Assembly: GCA_025408425.1 (NCBI GenBank)
Contig: JANXYX010000030.1
Coordinates: 38,942-102,941 of the forward strand
Reading direction: 5' to 3'
Length of the DNA stretch: 64,000 bases
Source of the DNA: Granulicella sp.
Lineage (GTDB): Bacteria; Acidobacteriota; Terriglobia; Terriglobales; Acidobacteriaceae
Shown: positions 36,474 through 45,503 of the stretch, piece after piece
Layout of the letters: each line of letters starts with the position of its first letter
Numbering within the stretch: the stretch's first letter is position 1
Made by a program: the position numbers and the translations under genes
Notes under the pieces: generated by a model
Told to the model about the DNA's origin: nothing
The model's database searches: none
What the model saw: only the letters and a program-made list of their open reading frames with translations

Positions 36474-39332
36474 GTGGCAGCCGCGACCACTGGACTAGCT
36501 CCATTTGCCACAGCGATGCAAATCGCAGGAGAGACTTCCAATCCACTTCCCGAAAGCGGTAGTCGCAAATCCTTTCAGCTTGGCGGTGGTCGCGAACGCC
36601 TTCTACTAGACTTCGGCTGGCGTTTTCACTTTGGCAACGCCAATGACATAGCAAAAGACTTTGGCTTTGGGGGTGGCACGGCCGGCAACTTTCAGAAAGC
36701 GGGGAACTTCCTACCTGCGGGTTCCCTCGCATTCGATGATGGCGACTGGCGGGCATTGGATCTACCCCACGACTGGGCTGTCGAACTTCCCTTCGAAAAT
36801 GATCCTGCACTTTCGAGCAAGGGATATTACCCATTGGGTCGGGCTTACCCGGCGACCAGTGTTGGTTGGTATCGCCGCGTATTCGAGCTTCCAGTCGCGG
36901 ACGCAGATAAGAGGATCATGATTGAGTTCGATGGCTCATACCGGGAAACTATGGTCGTCTTCAACAACTTTTATATCGGCAAGCACACCGGGGGATATGA
37001 TCCGTTCAGTTTCGATGTGACCGACTTTGTGAATCCGGACGGAAGAAATGTGTTGTTGGTTCGCGTGGATGCAACATCGAGCGACGGATGGTTTTACGAA
37101 GGAGCCGGAATTTATCGGCACGTGTGGTTGGTTGAGGCGCACCCGGTTCATGTAAAGCAATGGGGCACTTTTGTTCAGGCTCAGGTCAGACCCGGCGAAG
37201 CTACACTCGCAATCCGCACCGACGTAAACAATCAAGGCAAGGGCGCGCAGAGCGTTCGCGTTATCTCGACGATTCTTGATCCTTCCGGCCAGGCTGTTGG
37301 GAAGGCAGTCGCAGCGCAAGTATCCATTCCCGGCCGACGAGAACAACGTTACGAGCAGGAGGTGGTTGTAAAGCGGCCCATCCTCTGGCCCCTCGAAGAG
37401 AGGAACCTCTACAAGCTCGTGACAGAGGTGGAGGCAAACGGCGAAGTTGTTGATCGTTATCAAACGCCGTTCGGCATTCGCACCATAAAATTCGATGCGG
37501 AAAAAGGCTTCTTCTTAAATGGTAAGTCCATCAAGATAAGAGGAACCTGCAATCATCAGGATCACGCCGGCGTGGGTGTAGCGTTGCCCGACGCCATACA
37601 CAACTACCGAATCAGAAAGCTTCAGGAGATGGGTTGTAACGCATTGCGCACGTCGCATAACCCGCCTACTCCAGAACTCCTTGATGCCTGTGACCGGTTG
37701 GGGATGCTGGTGTTTGATGAAACGCGGATGATGTCTTCAAATCCTGAAGGCTTGAGCCAATTCGCGGATCTTGTGCGCCGCGACCGCAATCATCCGAGCG
37801 TTTTCATGTGGTCGATGGGCAATGAAGAAGGTCAGGCCAACGGGGAAAAGGGCCTGCATATTCTGACCGCGATGAAAGCAGTCGCGACCGAGCACGATGG
37901 CTCGCGGCCGGTGTCAATCGCTCCCGTTGGAGTGATTGGAGTCGGCGGCCTGGTCGAGTGCGACGTCATGGGCTACAACTACCAGGATCCTGCCGCGGAG
38001 GCCTACCACCAGACCCATCCGGAAATACCAGTTATCGGTACAGAAGTCGTCAGCGCCGTGGGAACACGGGGCATCTACATTACGGACCCTGCTAAAGGGT
38101 ACGTAGGTTCGTACGATCCATACACCACGACAGGTCGTGCTTCGGCGGAGGGCTGGTGGAGATTCTGCAATTCGAGACCGTGGGTTTCGGGTGGCTTCGT
38201 GTGGACAGGTTTCGACTACCGCGGTGAACCCTCGCCGAATCAGTGGCCCAACATTAGCTCTCAGTATGGTGTGATCGATACCTGCGGCTTCCCCAAAGAT
38301 AGCTTCTACTACTATCAATCATGGTGGACCAGCCAGCCGGTTTTGCATGTCTTCCCACATTGGAATTGGCCGGGCATGGAGGGAAAGGAAATCGCCGTTT
38401 GGGTGTATTCAAACGTCGACAGAGTTGAACTGTTCCTCAATGGCACAAGCTTGGGCGCGAAGGAAGTGAAAAAAGATTCGCACTTAGCATGGATCGTCAA
38501 GTTTGCTCCCGGCTCCATTGAGGCGCGTGGTTTCAAAGAAGGGCAGATGGTTATGACGGCGAAGCGAGAGACCACGAGTTCTGCTGCAAAATTGATGATT
38601 AGTGCGGACCGGCAGATAGTCTCCGCCGATGGCGAGGATGTGGCTATGTTCGACGTCGCAGTTCTTGATGCACAAGGTCGAGTTATTCCTGTCGCCGATA
38701 ATGAAGTGACGTTCCGGGTGTCCGGCCAAGGAAGACTGATCGGAGTCGGCAATGGCGATCCTACCAATCACAAATCGAATAAGGGGACATCGCGAAAGGC
38801 CTTCTCAGGTCGTTGCATGGCGCTCGTTCAGTCGACCAAAACTGCTGGAGGCATCACCGTTCAGGCGATATCCCCAGGGATTGCTCCCGCTAGCGTTACG
38901 ATCGCAGCAACAGGGGTAACACTTCGTCCACAAGTAGCGATTTGGGAACGCAAGATACCGACTGGTTCCGGCATCACCGGCTTGTGGAGGCCTACTCCGG
39001 CTGCCAGTGGCGGCTCCTTTCTACTTGCGCTCCTGATGGGTAGTGGCGAGATGATCTTTACCTTGCAACAGGAGGGTAGCAATCTGACAGGAAGCGTGGA
39101 AGGGGAGGCTGGCGGTTTCTTTGGCGGAAACGATGTGCCCGTCCCGATTCTGGAAGGCAAAGTCGATGGTGAACGTATCTCTTTCAGCGCCGGAAAGAGC
39201 ATCTATTCGGGGACTTTGAAAGGTGATCAGATTGAGCTGCAGCGATCGATGGATCTAGGCTTTCCCTTTCCGCCCCCTCCTAAAGAGATCACGATCCGTC
39301 CGGCTATCGGCCCCCCGCCGGGACGGATCTGA
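36474..39332 (+). CDS. Tat-exported GH2-family beta-galactosidase-like enzyme; signal peptide split by a one-base insertion
   Basis: The open frame begins at GTG 36474, but the true start is almost surely ATG 36422, with GGAG eight bases before it. Removing one T from the T5 run at 36431-36435 joins it to a perfect Tat signal, MKPFSRRELFKSGLLASVAA. The mature enzyme has the GH2 order: jelly-roll (LDLPHDWAVELPF; WYRRVFELPV), immunoglobulin-like sandwich, TIM barrel with IRGTCNHQDHAGVG and LRTSHNPPTPELLDACD, acid/base Glu in WSMGNEEG (codon 37824) and nucleophile Glu in PVIGTEVVSA (codon 38043). A DUF4982/Ig-like tail is followed by a beta-rich domain with a Pro-rich end. Likely substrate is a beta-galactoside of plant polysaccharide. 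Confidence 0.87.
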   Translation: MAAATTGLAPFATAMQIAGETSNPLPESGSRKSFQLGGGRERLLLDFGWRFHFGNANDIAKDFGFGGGTAGNFQKAGNFLPAGSLAFDDGDWRALDLPHDWAVELPFENDPALSSKGYYPLGRAYPATSVGWYRRVFELPVADADKRIMIEFDGSYRETMVVFNNFYIGKHTGGYDPFSFDVTDFVNPDGRNVLLVRVDATSSDGWFYEGAGIYRHVWLVEAHPVHVKQWGTFVQAQVRPGEATLAIRTDVNNQGKGAQSVRVISTILDPSGQAVGKAVAAQVSIPGRREQRYEQEVVVKRPILWPLEERNLYKLVTEVEANGEVVDRYQTPFGIRTIKFDAEKGFFLNGKSIKIRGTCNHQDHAGVGVALPDAIHNYRIRKLQEMGCNALRTSHNPPTPELLDACDRLGMLVFDETRMMSSNPEGLSQFADLVRRDRNHPSVFMWSMGNEEGQANGEKGLHILTAMKAVATEHDGSRPVSIAPVGVIGVGGLVECDVMGYNYQDPAAEAYHQTHPEIPVIGTEVVSAVGTRGIYITDPAKGYVGSYDPYTTTGRASAEGWWRFCNSRPWVSGGFVWTGFDYRGEPSPNQWPNISSQYGVIDTCGFPKDSFYYYQSWWTSQPVLHVFPHWNWPGMEGKEIAVWVYSNVDRVELFLNGTSLGAKEVKKDSHLAWIVKFAPGSIEARGFKEGQMVMTAKRETTSSAAKLMISADRQIVSADGEDVAMFDVAVLDAQGRVIPVADNEVTFRVSGQGRLIGVGNGDPTNHKSNKGTSRKAFSGRCMALVQSTKTAGGITVQAISPGIAPASVTIAATGVTLRPQVAIWERKIPTGSGITGLWRPTPAASGGSFLLALLMGSGEMIFTLQQEGSNLTGSVEGEAGGFFGGNDVPVPILEGKVDGERISFSAGKSIYSGTLKGDQIELQRSMDLGFPFPPPPKEITIRPAIGPPPGRI

Positions 39333-39580
39333 TCCATCATTTCCTCCCTTAAGCCTTCCCTCAAGTAGCCCTCTTATTCTGCACCGAGTGCAGCAGTGAA
39401 AATACGAATCGTATGTGGATCTGGTTCCGGGCGAATGGAGAAGGATCAGGTCGCAGTGAGCGACGTGAATATGCGGCTGGACGTCTCGGCGCCTCACGGT
39501 CCGCGCTCGTCGTCAACGATCTCAAGATGGGAGATCGCAAAGGCGCCGTGGCATTCTAAAATTGGGGTAGGGACTGAAGC

Positions 39581-39907
39581 CTACTCCGCCAATCTGCAGC
39601 TGACCGAGTGACTCGCTCCGCAAGTCCCGCCGGTGCAGCCAACATACCGGAGCAGCGCGACCCAATAGACGGTGTCGAGCACCTCCTCGAATCCCGCCGC
39701 CTCGCATATCCACGTCGCGAGCAGGCACGACTGCAGCTGCGACTTCAGCGGCTGCCCGAACGCGTTGTCCTGCGCAAGGGCTAGGGTGGCGACGAATTCA
39801 CCGAGACGAAGCGGTTGAGTAAAAATAGGGAACTCTCCCGATGCACAAACCCACACGGCAGGCGTACAAATCAAGCTACACCGATCACCTTTATCGATGG
39901 TGGTCAC
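39581..39907 (-). pseudogene. Remnant of an HD-domain regulatory protein
   Basis: The frame gives PLRLGEFVATLALAQDNAFG, then LQSCLLATWICEAAG and VYWVALLRYVGCTGG. This resembles the start of HD-type proteins (sometimes joined to a LuxR helix-turn-helix), where a run of helices ending in LLR-x-VGCT leads into the HD motif. Here it stops, and the metal-binding HD part is missing. It lies between the GH2 gene and the orphan binding protein. I recognise it from family pattern only. Confidence 0.5.
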
Positions 39908-39954
39908 GGGCCGCAGATCAGCGCTAATTCACCCGTTATTCGAGGAGAAATGCC

Positions 39955-41082
39955 GTGAAAGAATCAACTTCAATCGTTCGATCCATCAAGGTGGGAGTGA
40001 TCGCAGACCAGACGGGTCCACTCTCGTTCATGGGTATCGCCAACGCAAACCTTGCCAAAATGGTGGTTAATGACATCAATGCAAAGGGTGGCTTGCTCGG
40101 GCGACAGATAGATCTGTACCTGGAGGACGGTGCAACCACAGATAGTGTGGCGGAAGCCAAAGCTGCCAAGCTCGTCCAGCAAGATCACGTCGACGTGATC
40201 TTCGGTGGCATTTATAGCTCCACCAGGCAGGCTATCAAGGGGCCTGCGGTCGTGAAGGGCAAGACGCTCTACATCTACCCGGAGCAATACGAGGGACAGG
40301 AATGTGACCCACTCATCTTCTGTACCGGTCCGGTGCCGGCGCAGCAGGTTGAACCTCTCATTCCCTGGGTGATGCAACAAACGGGGGCGAAGAAATTCTA
40401 CTTGCCGTCAGCGGACTATATTTGGCCACACACGCTGAACAAGAAAGTCCGTGAAGTCGTCACGGCGAACGGTGGCACGATCATCGGAGAGGAGTACTTC
40501 CCCCTCGATCACACGGACTATCGCGAGACCGTTGAAAAGATCATGTCCAGCGGTGCCGAGGTCGTATTCAATACGATCGTTCCTCCTGGGCTCACTCCAT
40601 TCCTCGAGCAGCTCCACAACTCTGGCTTCGCGAAGCGAGGTGGACACCTGGTCTGTACGTATTTCGACGAGAACCTCCTGAACTTTGTGCCAGCCGCACA
40701 CATGGAGGGTCTGTACAGTTGCCTCGACTTCTACCAGAGCGTCAGCGATCCATTCAGTAAGGAACTGATCAATCAGTACGACAAGCTCTATCCAGGCAAT
40801 GCCAAGTTCACGGCCGGCAGTGCGTGTTCCGGCCTGTACCGAGGTCTGAAGCTCTGGGAGGCTGCTGTGAAAGAGGCAGGCTCGCTCAATCAGGATGATG
40901 TCATCAAGGCACTGGACCACGCAAAGATCGCCGAGGGGCCAGGTGGTCCAGCTGAAATGGTGCCCGGGCAGCATCACGTTCGAATGAACATGTACATTGC
41001 CCAGGTGAAGAACGGTGTTTTTAACATTGTAAAGAGCCTGGGGATGATTGATCCAAAGGAGTGCATGCAAGGCGTGAAGTAA
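39955..41082 (+). CDS. Orphan UrtA/AmiC-like type I binding protein without a signal peptide
   Basis: 375 aa starting at GTG 39955 with AGGAG ahead. The fold is the type I periplasmic binding protein of the urea/short-chain-amide group: IKVGVIADQTGPLSFMGIAN, GGLLGRQIDLYLEDGATTD, DVIFGGIYSSTRQAIKGPA, YPEQYEGQECDP, then QHHVRMNMYIAQV. That is close to UrtA and to the amide sensor AmiC. The mature fold begins at residue 10, so no signal peptide exists, and no ABC permease or ATPase gene is nearby. It probably acts in the cytoplasm as a ligand sensor (AmiC-like), or is a stranded transporter piece. Confidence 0.82.
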   Translation: MKESTSIVRSIKVGVIADQTGPLSFMGIANANLAKMVVNDINAKGGLLGRQIDLYLEDGATTDSVAEAKAAKLVQQDHVDVIFGGIYSSTRQAIKGPAVVKGKTLYIYPEQYEGQECDPLIFCTGPVPAQQVEPLIPWVMQQTGAKKFYLPSADYIWPHTLNKKVREVVTANGGTIIGEEYFPLDHTDYRETVEKIMSSGAEVVFNTIVPPGLTPFLEQLHNSGFAKRGGHLVCTYFDENLLNFVPAAHMEGLYSCLDFYQSVSDPFSKELINQYDKLYPGNAKFTAGSACSGLYRGLKLWEAAVKEAGSLNQDDVIKALDHAKIAEGPGGPAEMVPGQHHVRMNMYIAQVKNGVFNIVKSLGMIDPKECMQGVK

Positions 41083-41172
41083 GCAAACCAGGGTCCTACA
41101 GTCTGAATCTGAAACGAAGTCGCAAGAGCACGACGACACTGATCACACAGGAGAAAAAATATACTCGCAACG

Positions 41173-41428
41173 ATGAAGGTCGAGGATTTCGGCCGCTTCT
41201 TGAAAATATTCTCAACCACGGAAGTTGAGAAGCGAAAGCAGCATGGATCCAAAGGTACGCTCGTCTTTCGCGGATCCCAATGGATGACTGCGTTTGGGTG
41301 GTCTTCGACTGGGATGAGAAGGGCTGGCAGAGCTTCGTCTCGACCCCGAGGGCCCACCGACCATGCAAGAAACCGGGCACAAAGGTAGGCCGCAGGCAGC
41401 GAAGCTCAGCGGCCAGTACAGCTCCTAG
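41173..41428 (+). pseudogene. Small conserved stress/monooxygenase-like protein, multiply frameshifted
   Basis: The frame starts as MKVEDFGRFLKIFSTTEVEK, then RKQHGSKGTLVFR. It continues in other frames as DDCVWVVFDWDEKGWQSFVS and then DPEGPPTMQETGHKGRPQAA with an ending GQYSS before TAG at 41426. In an intact homologue these would form one protein of about 90-100 residues (an ABM-like ferredoxin fold of unknown role). At least two shifts are needed (near 41270 and 41340), so the gene is dead. Confidence 0.6.
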
Positions 41429-41723
41429 CAGCCGTTCCCAGGCGCCCCCCGCGTCTAGGAGCATGCAACTGCGGGATATCGCATTCGCATAGGACCTCGC
41501 GCGGGTGTATCCAGCAGACGGGAGGTACGGTAGATGCTGCGTGCGAGTCTGCGGGCTGATTTGTGACTGTTTTGTTCGGTTTGGATCGTACGGAGAAGGA
41601 AAAGCTGCCATGTTAGTTGTATTTCAATAACAATCATCCCACCTAACACTGGAAGTTAGCCGTACGAGCGCTGATCTCTTTGAGCGCTTGATGGCGTGAC
41701 TTTGTTGCGGGACGGGTGGTTGG

Positions 41724-42506
41724 ATGGAGCTTAAGGGTCGATCTGTTTGCGCTATGCGGTTCAGGTGTCTGCGCGTCGTGGCCACTGTCGCCGTCCTCGC
41801 TATTCCGTACGCGGCGCGCGGCGAGAATGTCACGGGCACGATCCTGATCAAGAAAAAGCTGACCAAGCGGAGCGTTACGGCGGCTGTCCCGGTGTATCAG
41901 CGCGGCACTGCGGTGAAGCTGGGACGCGATTCCGAGAGCGATCCGCTGGCTTTTGAGCGGACTCGGGTCGTGATTTACCTGGAGGGTGCGGGGCCGGTCG
42001 ACAATATGCAGGCCAAGGCCGCAGGGTTGCAGGTGCAGCAGGTGGACCGCAGGTTCTCGCCGGACCTGGTGGTGATTCCAGTAGGAACGACGGTGTCATT
42101 CCCGAACATGGACCCGATCTTTCACAACATTTTTTCGCTGTCGAAGACCAAGGCTTTCGACCTGGGCAGTTACGACAAAGGCGAGTCGCGCATAGTGGCG
42201 TTTCCGAAGCCGGGGATCGTGGACGTGTACTGCCATCTGCATCCGAACATGGCGGCGACGATCGTGGTGACTCCGAACCGCTGGTATGCGAGGTCTGACC
42301 GTGAGGGGCAGTATCAGATTCCGGATGTTCCTCCGGGTACATACATGGTGGTTGCGTGGCACAAGTCGGCGGGCTTTTTCAGGAAGTCGATCGTGGTCCG
42401 AGCGGGACAGGATGCAACGGCGGACTTCTTTATCCCAATCGATGTGGATGGGTCGATTGCGTCCCCGAGCAAAGATTCGACGGACAGCGCTGCGGGGAGC
42501 CGATGA
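41724..42506 (+). CDS. Exported cupredoxin (plastocyanin-like) protein
   Basis: 260 aa; an in-frame ATG at 41757 is the alternative start. A signal peptide (MRFRCLRVVATVAVLAIPYAARG) precedes an N-terminal beta domain and the copper-binding cupredoxin core. The type 1 copper ligands are readable: His in DPIFHNIFS, then Cys, His and Met in DVYCHLHPNMAAT. A C-terminal carboxypeptidase-regulatory-like sandwich (YQIPDVPPGTYMVVAWHKSA) ends the protein. Methylamine-utilisation and other small copper proteins show this layout, suggesting periplasmic electron transfer. The stop overlaps the HD-GYP start (ATGA), so the genes are coupled. Confidence 0.85.
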   Translation: MELKGRSVCAMRFRCLRVVATVAVLAIPYAARGENVTGTILIKKKLTKRSVTAAVPVYQRGTAVKLGRDSESDPLAFERTRVVIYLEGAGPVDNMQAKAAGLQVQQVDRRFSPDLVVIPVGTTVSFPNMDPIFHNIFSLSKTKAFDLGSYDKGESRIVAFPKPGIVDVYCHLHPNMAATIVVTPNRWYARSDREGQYQIPDVPPGTYMVVAWHKSAGFFRKSIVVRAGQDATADFFIPIDVDGSIASPSKDSTDSAAGSR

Positions 42507-44173
42507 AGATGCGATTCCGGACACGGGCTTTCCTGATCTGTTTCATCCCGTTCGCGATTCTGCTGTCGGCGAGCTTCTGGATGATTCAGCGGTTTGTACA
42601 GCGCGCGGTGCGGGACGGGGTGCGGACGTCATTGCGGGAGAGTCAAACGGCGATCTCCCGGGTGCATGCGAAGAGCAACCTGCAGAACAGCCGATTCCTG
42701 AAGGTGGCAGGAGAGAACTCCGCGCTGAAGGCGGGGATGCAACTGCTGGTGAGTCATCCGGGCAGTGAAGCGGCGCGGAGGACGGTCGAAGACCAGTTGC
42801 TGGAACTGGGCGAGCACATGGGGTTCGATTTTCTGCTGGTATTGGGGCCGAATGGGGCTCCGATCGCGGGCGTGGTGCGACCAGCCGCGACCGGAGCAGC
42901 TACGGTGAGCGCACTGGTCCCGCTGGAGATTGCCAGCCTGGAGCGGGGCCGCGGGGACCTGCTCATTAACCGAGGGCGGACGTTTCAGGTCGCTTCGATA
43001 CCGGTCGACCAGAACGAGGAGAATCTGGGGTCGCTCGCAGTCGGCGAGTTCTTTGACTTCTCCGAGTTCACGACGGCGGCGGTGCTGATCCGCAACGGAC
43101 GGGTGATTGCGTCGAACATCAGCGATATTCCCTCGGGCGAGCTCGAGGCAATGCTGCAGGGATGTGCGGAGCAGCCGGAGTGCGACTTCCGATTGCGCGG
43201 AGCGAACTGGATTTCGCTGCCGATGCAGTCGTTCGGTGGAGGGTATGTTCTTCGCAGCCTGGAAAACGTGGACAAGGCGATGGCTCCGGTGCAGTCTCGA
43301 CTGCGCAACTTGTTTATCAGCGTTGCGCTGATCTCGGTGCTGGTGGCGCTACTTTGCAGCCTGGCAGCATCGCGGTCGATTGTGGAGCCGATCGCGGCGG
43401 TGGTGTCGCATCTGCGCAATGCCGTGCGGACAGGCGTGCTGCCGGAGTTTGAGGGAAAGCCATCGTCGACGCTGGAAATACGCGAGCTGGCCGACAGCTA
43501 CAACCGGGCGGCGGTGGCGGTGCGGGGGGCGGGCGAAAAGCTGGAGAGTGCGTACACGGAGTTTGTGGGCTCGCTGGCGAACGCGCTAGACGCCCGCGAC
43601 CGCTATACGTCGGGCCACAGTTGGCGGGTGAGCGAGCTGTCGTGTGCGATTGCGCGCGCGATGCATCTGAGCTCCGAACATATCGAGAGGATTCGGATCG
43701 GGGCGCTGCTGCACGATATTGGCAAGATCGGTATGGCCGACCGGCTGCTGCAGAAGCCGGGCGATCTGACGGACGAGGAGTTCGCGATCGTCAAGGATCA
43801 TCCGCTGATCGGGCGTCGGATCCTGGAGGGTGTGGAGGGGTTCTCTCCGTACCTGGATGCGGTCGCGCTGCACCACGAGAACTGGGACGGAACGGGCTAT
43901 CCGATGGGAAAGAGCGCGGACGAGATACCGATGGACGCGCGGATTATTCACGTGGCGGATGCTTATGACGCCATGACGTCGGACCGATCGTACCGACGGG
44001 GCATGACGCGCGAGCGGGCCCTACTGATCCTGCAGAAGCATGCGGGGACGCAGTACGATCCGGAGATTGTCGAGGTGTTCGCGAGTCTGCCTCGCGAGGT
44101 GTTGAGCTGGCTGCCGGTGCGGCTGGATGCGAGCGGAGAAGTCGGCAGCCTGGCACCGGTGGAGGCTGGATGA
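42503..44173 (+). CDS. Membrane-anchored HD-GYP cyclic-di-GMP phosphodiesterase
   Basis: 556 aa from ATG 42503 (overlap with the cupredoxin stop). A membrane segment lies at about 8-30 (FLICFIPFAILLSASFWM), then an extracytoplasmic sensor of about 240 residues (dCache-like, my reading), a second membrane segment (LFISVALISVLVALLC), a HAMP-like linker and the HD-GYP domain from about 370. H404-D405 are the HD pair in LLHDIGKIGMAD; HHENWDGTGYP is the GYP motif; DAYDAMTSDRSYR is the conserved helix. It should break down c-di-GMP in response to an outside signal, perhaps redox or copper given the cupredoxin partner. Confidence 0.9.
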   Translation: MKMRFRTRAFLICFIPFAILLSASFWMIQRFVQRAVRDGVRTSLRESQTAISRVHAKSNLQNSRFLKVAGENSALKAGMQLLVSHPGSEAARRTVEDQLLELGEHMGFDFLLVLGPNGAPIAGVVRPAATGAATVSALVPLEIASLERGRGDLLINRGRTFQVASIPVDQNEENLGSLAVGEFFDFSEFTTAAVLIRNGRVIASNISDIPSGELEAMLQGCAEQPECDFRLRGANWISLPMQSFGGGYVLRSLENVDKAMAPVQSRLRNLFISVALISVLVALLCSLAASRSIVEPIAAVVSHLRNAVRTGVLPEFEGKPSSTLEIRELADSYNRAAVAVRGAGEKLESAYTEFVGSLANALDARDRYTSGHSWRVSELSCAIARAMHLSSEHIERIRIGALLHDIGKIGMADRLLQKPGDLTDEEFAIVKDHPLIGRRILEGVEGFSPYLDAVALHHENWDGTGYPMGKSADEIPMDARIIHVADAYDAMTSDRSYRRGMTRERALLILQKHAGTQYDPEIVEVFASLPREVLSWLPVRLDASGEVGSLAPVEAG

Positions 44174-45252
44174 GACGGTTCGCTCTTCTTTGGGCGCTGA
44201 GCGGTGTGCTGTGGTCGCAGGGGCTGAACGCGCAGGAGGCTGCGTCGGGGCTCGATCTGCGGGTCACGCTGAGCGGTGAGGCCGCAGCGTCGAGTTTGCT
44301 TACAGGAGAGCCAAGATACGGGTCGCCGGTGACGGGCGGATTCCGATCGGTGTTCTATCCAACGTGGAAGATCAGCGACCACTGGACGATTACGGGAGCG
44401 CTGCAGCTCAATTCCCGGCCCTACTTTTACGATTCGTTCACGACGACTGGGTACGGCGTGAAGGGATACGTTCTGCAGGCGACTGCCAACTACTCGCGGG
44501 TGTCGGACAAGGGATCGCTGCTGGTCCGGCTCGGGCAACTCTCGACCGCGTTCGGGTCGTTTCCGCTCCGCTATGACGATGCGGAGAATGCGCTGATCGA
44601 TATGCCACCGCCCTATGGGTACTACGGACCGGTGTCGAGCCTGGGGGTGGCCGGTGCACAGGTGGATGGGGTGCGCGGGAGGTGGGACGGTCGAGTGCAG
44701 TTTGCGAATTCGTCTCCGGCGAATCCCAGAAGCATCTTCGCGCACGACCAGTATGGGAATTGGGCCGGGGGTGGCGGTTACACGATAAGGCAGGGATTTC
44801 GCGTGGGGGTTTCGGCGTATCGCGGACCGTATCTCGACAGGAAGTACCCCTACTTCTTTCGGGGTGAGGCGAATCCGAGTACGTTGCCGGCCAACGCAGT
44901 GGGGGCGGATGTTACCTGGGCGCGCGGGCATTGGAACGTGTTTGGCGAGTGGCAGAAGTTCACGATGCCTTACAAGCTGATTCCTACGTTTCACGAGCAG
45001 GCGATGTACGCCGAGGTGAAACGGGGACTGACGCCACGATGGTATGGGGCGGTGCGAGGAGGGTATACGACCTCGAGCGCGTCGACCGATGAGTTTAGCC
45101 TCGAGGTTGCGGCGGGATATAGACCGAACCGGTTCCAGCTCATCAAGCTGGGGTATGAGTACTATTACTATCCGAACGACTCGCACAAAAATGACCACAC
45201 CGTTGCTCTCCAGGTGGTGACGAACTTCCACCTCTCCGCGGCGCAGAATTAG
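44170..45252 (+). CDS. Outer-membrane beta-barrel (porin-like) protein
   Basis: 360 aa. Signal peptide MRRFALLWALSGVLWSQGLNAQ, then a beta-rich sequence with alternating hydrophobic residues and many Tyr, Gly and Asn, as in 16-18-stranded barrels (YATANYS-type strands, QLSTAFGSFPLRYDD, YYYYPNDSHKND). The C-terminal strand AVQVVTNFHLSAAQN-like end is typical of the insertion signal, though the last residue is Asn rather than Phe. The ATG overlaps the HD-GYP stop, making a three-gene operon. The role could be an outer-membrane channel. I cannot name the solute. Confidence 0.75.
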   Translation: MRRFALLWALSGVLWSQGLNAQEAASGLDLRVTLSGEAAASSLLTGEPRYGSPVTGGFRSVFYPTWKISDHWTITGALQLNSRPYFYDSFTTTGYGVKGYVLQATANYSRVSDKGSLLVRLGQLSTAFGSFPLRYDDAENALIDMPPPYGYYGPVSSLGVAGAQVDGVRGRWDGRVQFANSSPANPRSIFAHDQYGNWAGGGGYTIRQGFRVGVSAYRGPYLDRKYPYFFRGEANPSTLPANAVGADVTWARGHWNVFGEWQKFTMPYKLIPTFHEQAMYAEVKRGLTPRWYGAVRGGYTTSSASTDEFSLEVAAGYRPNRFQLIKLGYEYYYYPNDSHKNDHTVALQVVTNFHLSAAQN

Positions 45253-45433
45253 ATTGTCTCAAGCAACGCTTCCGGCCTGACACAGAGGCGACAGTGGTTA
45301 GCGTCTACAGAGTCCCATCCCAAGCTGGGGCGAGTCCGAATAGGTAAGCAAACGTAATGTGGAAATCTGCCGGATGTCATTCAAGATTCAGGCGCAACCC
45401 CAGAAAGATCATAGTCTAAGTACTGATCCAGAT

Positions 45434-45471
45434 TGGCGTCCTTTGCAGGGTTTATGGCGTCCTTTGCTGGG
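45434..45471. promoter_or_regulatory. Direct repeat, 21-base period, upstream of the ADH gene
   Basis: TGGCGTCCTTTGC occurs at 45434-45446 and again at 45455-45467; with the next four bases (AGGG and TGGG) 16 of 17 positions match. The 21-base period is two turns of the helix, the usual spacing for AraC-type half sites. It ends 32 bases before the ATG at 45504, next to the -35 region, so activation by the AraC-type protein encoded at 46567 is likely. Confidence 0.6.
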
Positions 45472-45503
45472 CAGAACGGTCAAAGGAGTTCTAACTTAGA
45501 AAC

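Noticed and set aside
43963..45231. 422-codon open frame on the minus strand
   Set aside because: It lies opposite the HD-GYP and outer-membrane genes, whose motifs and coupled starts are clear. The product is Arg/Pro/His-rich and low in complexity, a shadow of high GC codon use.
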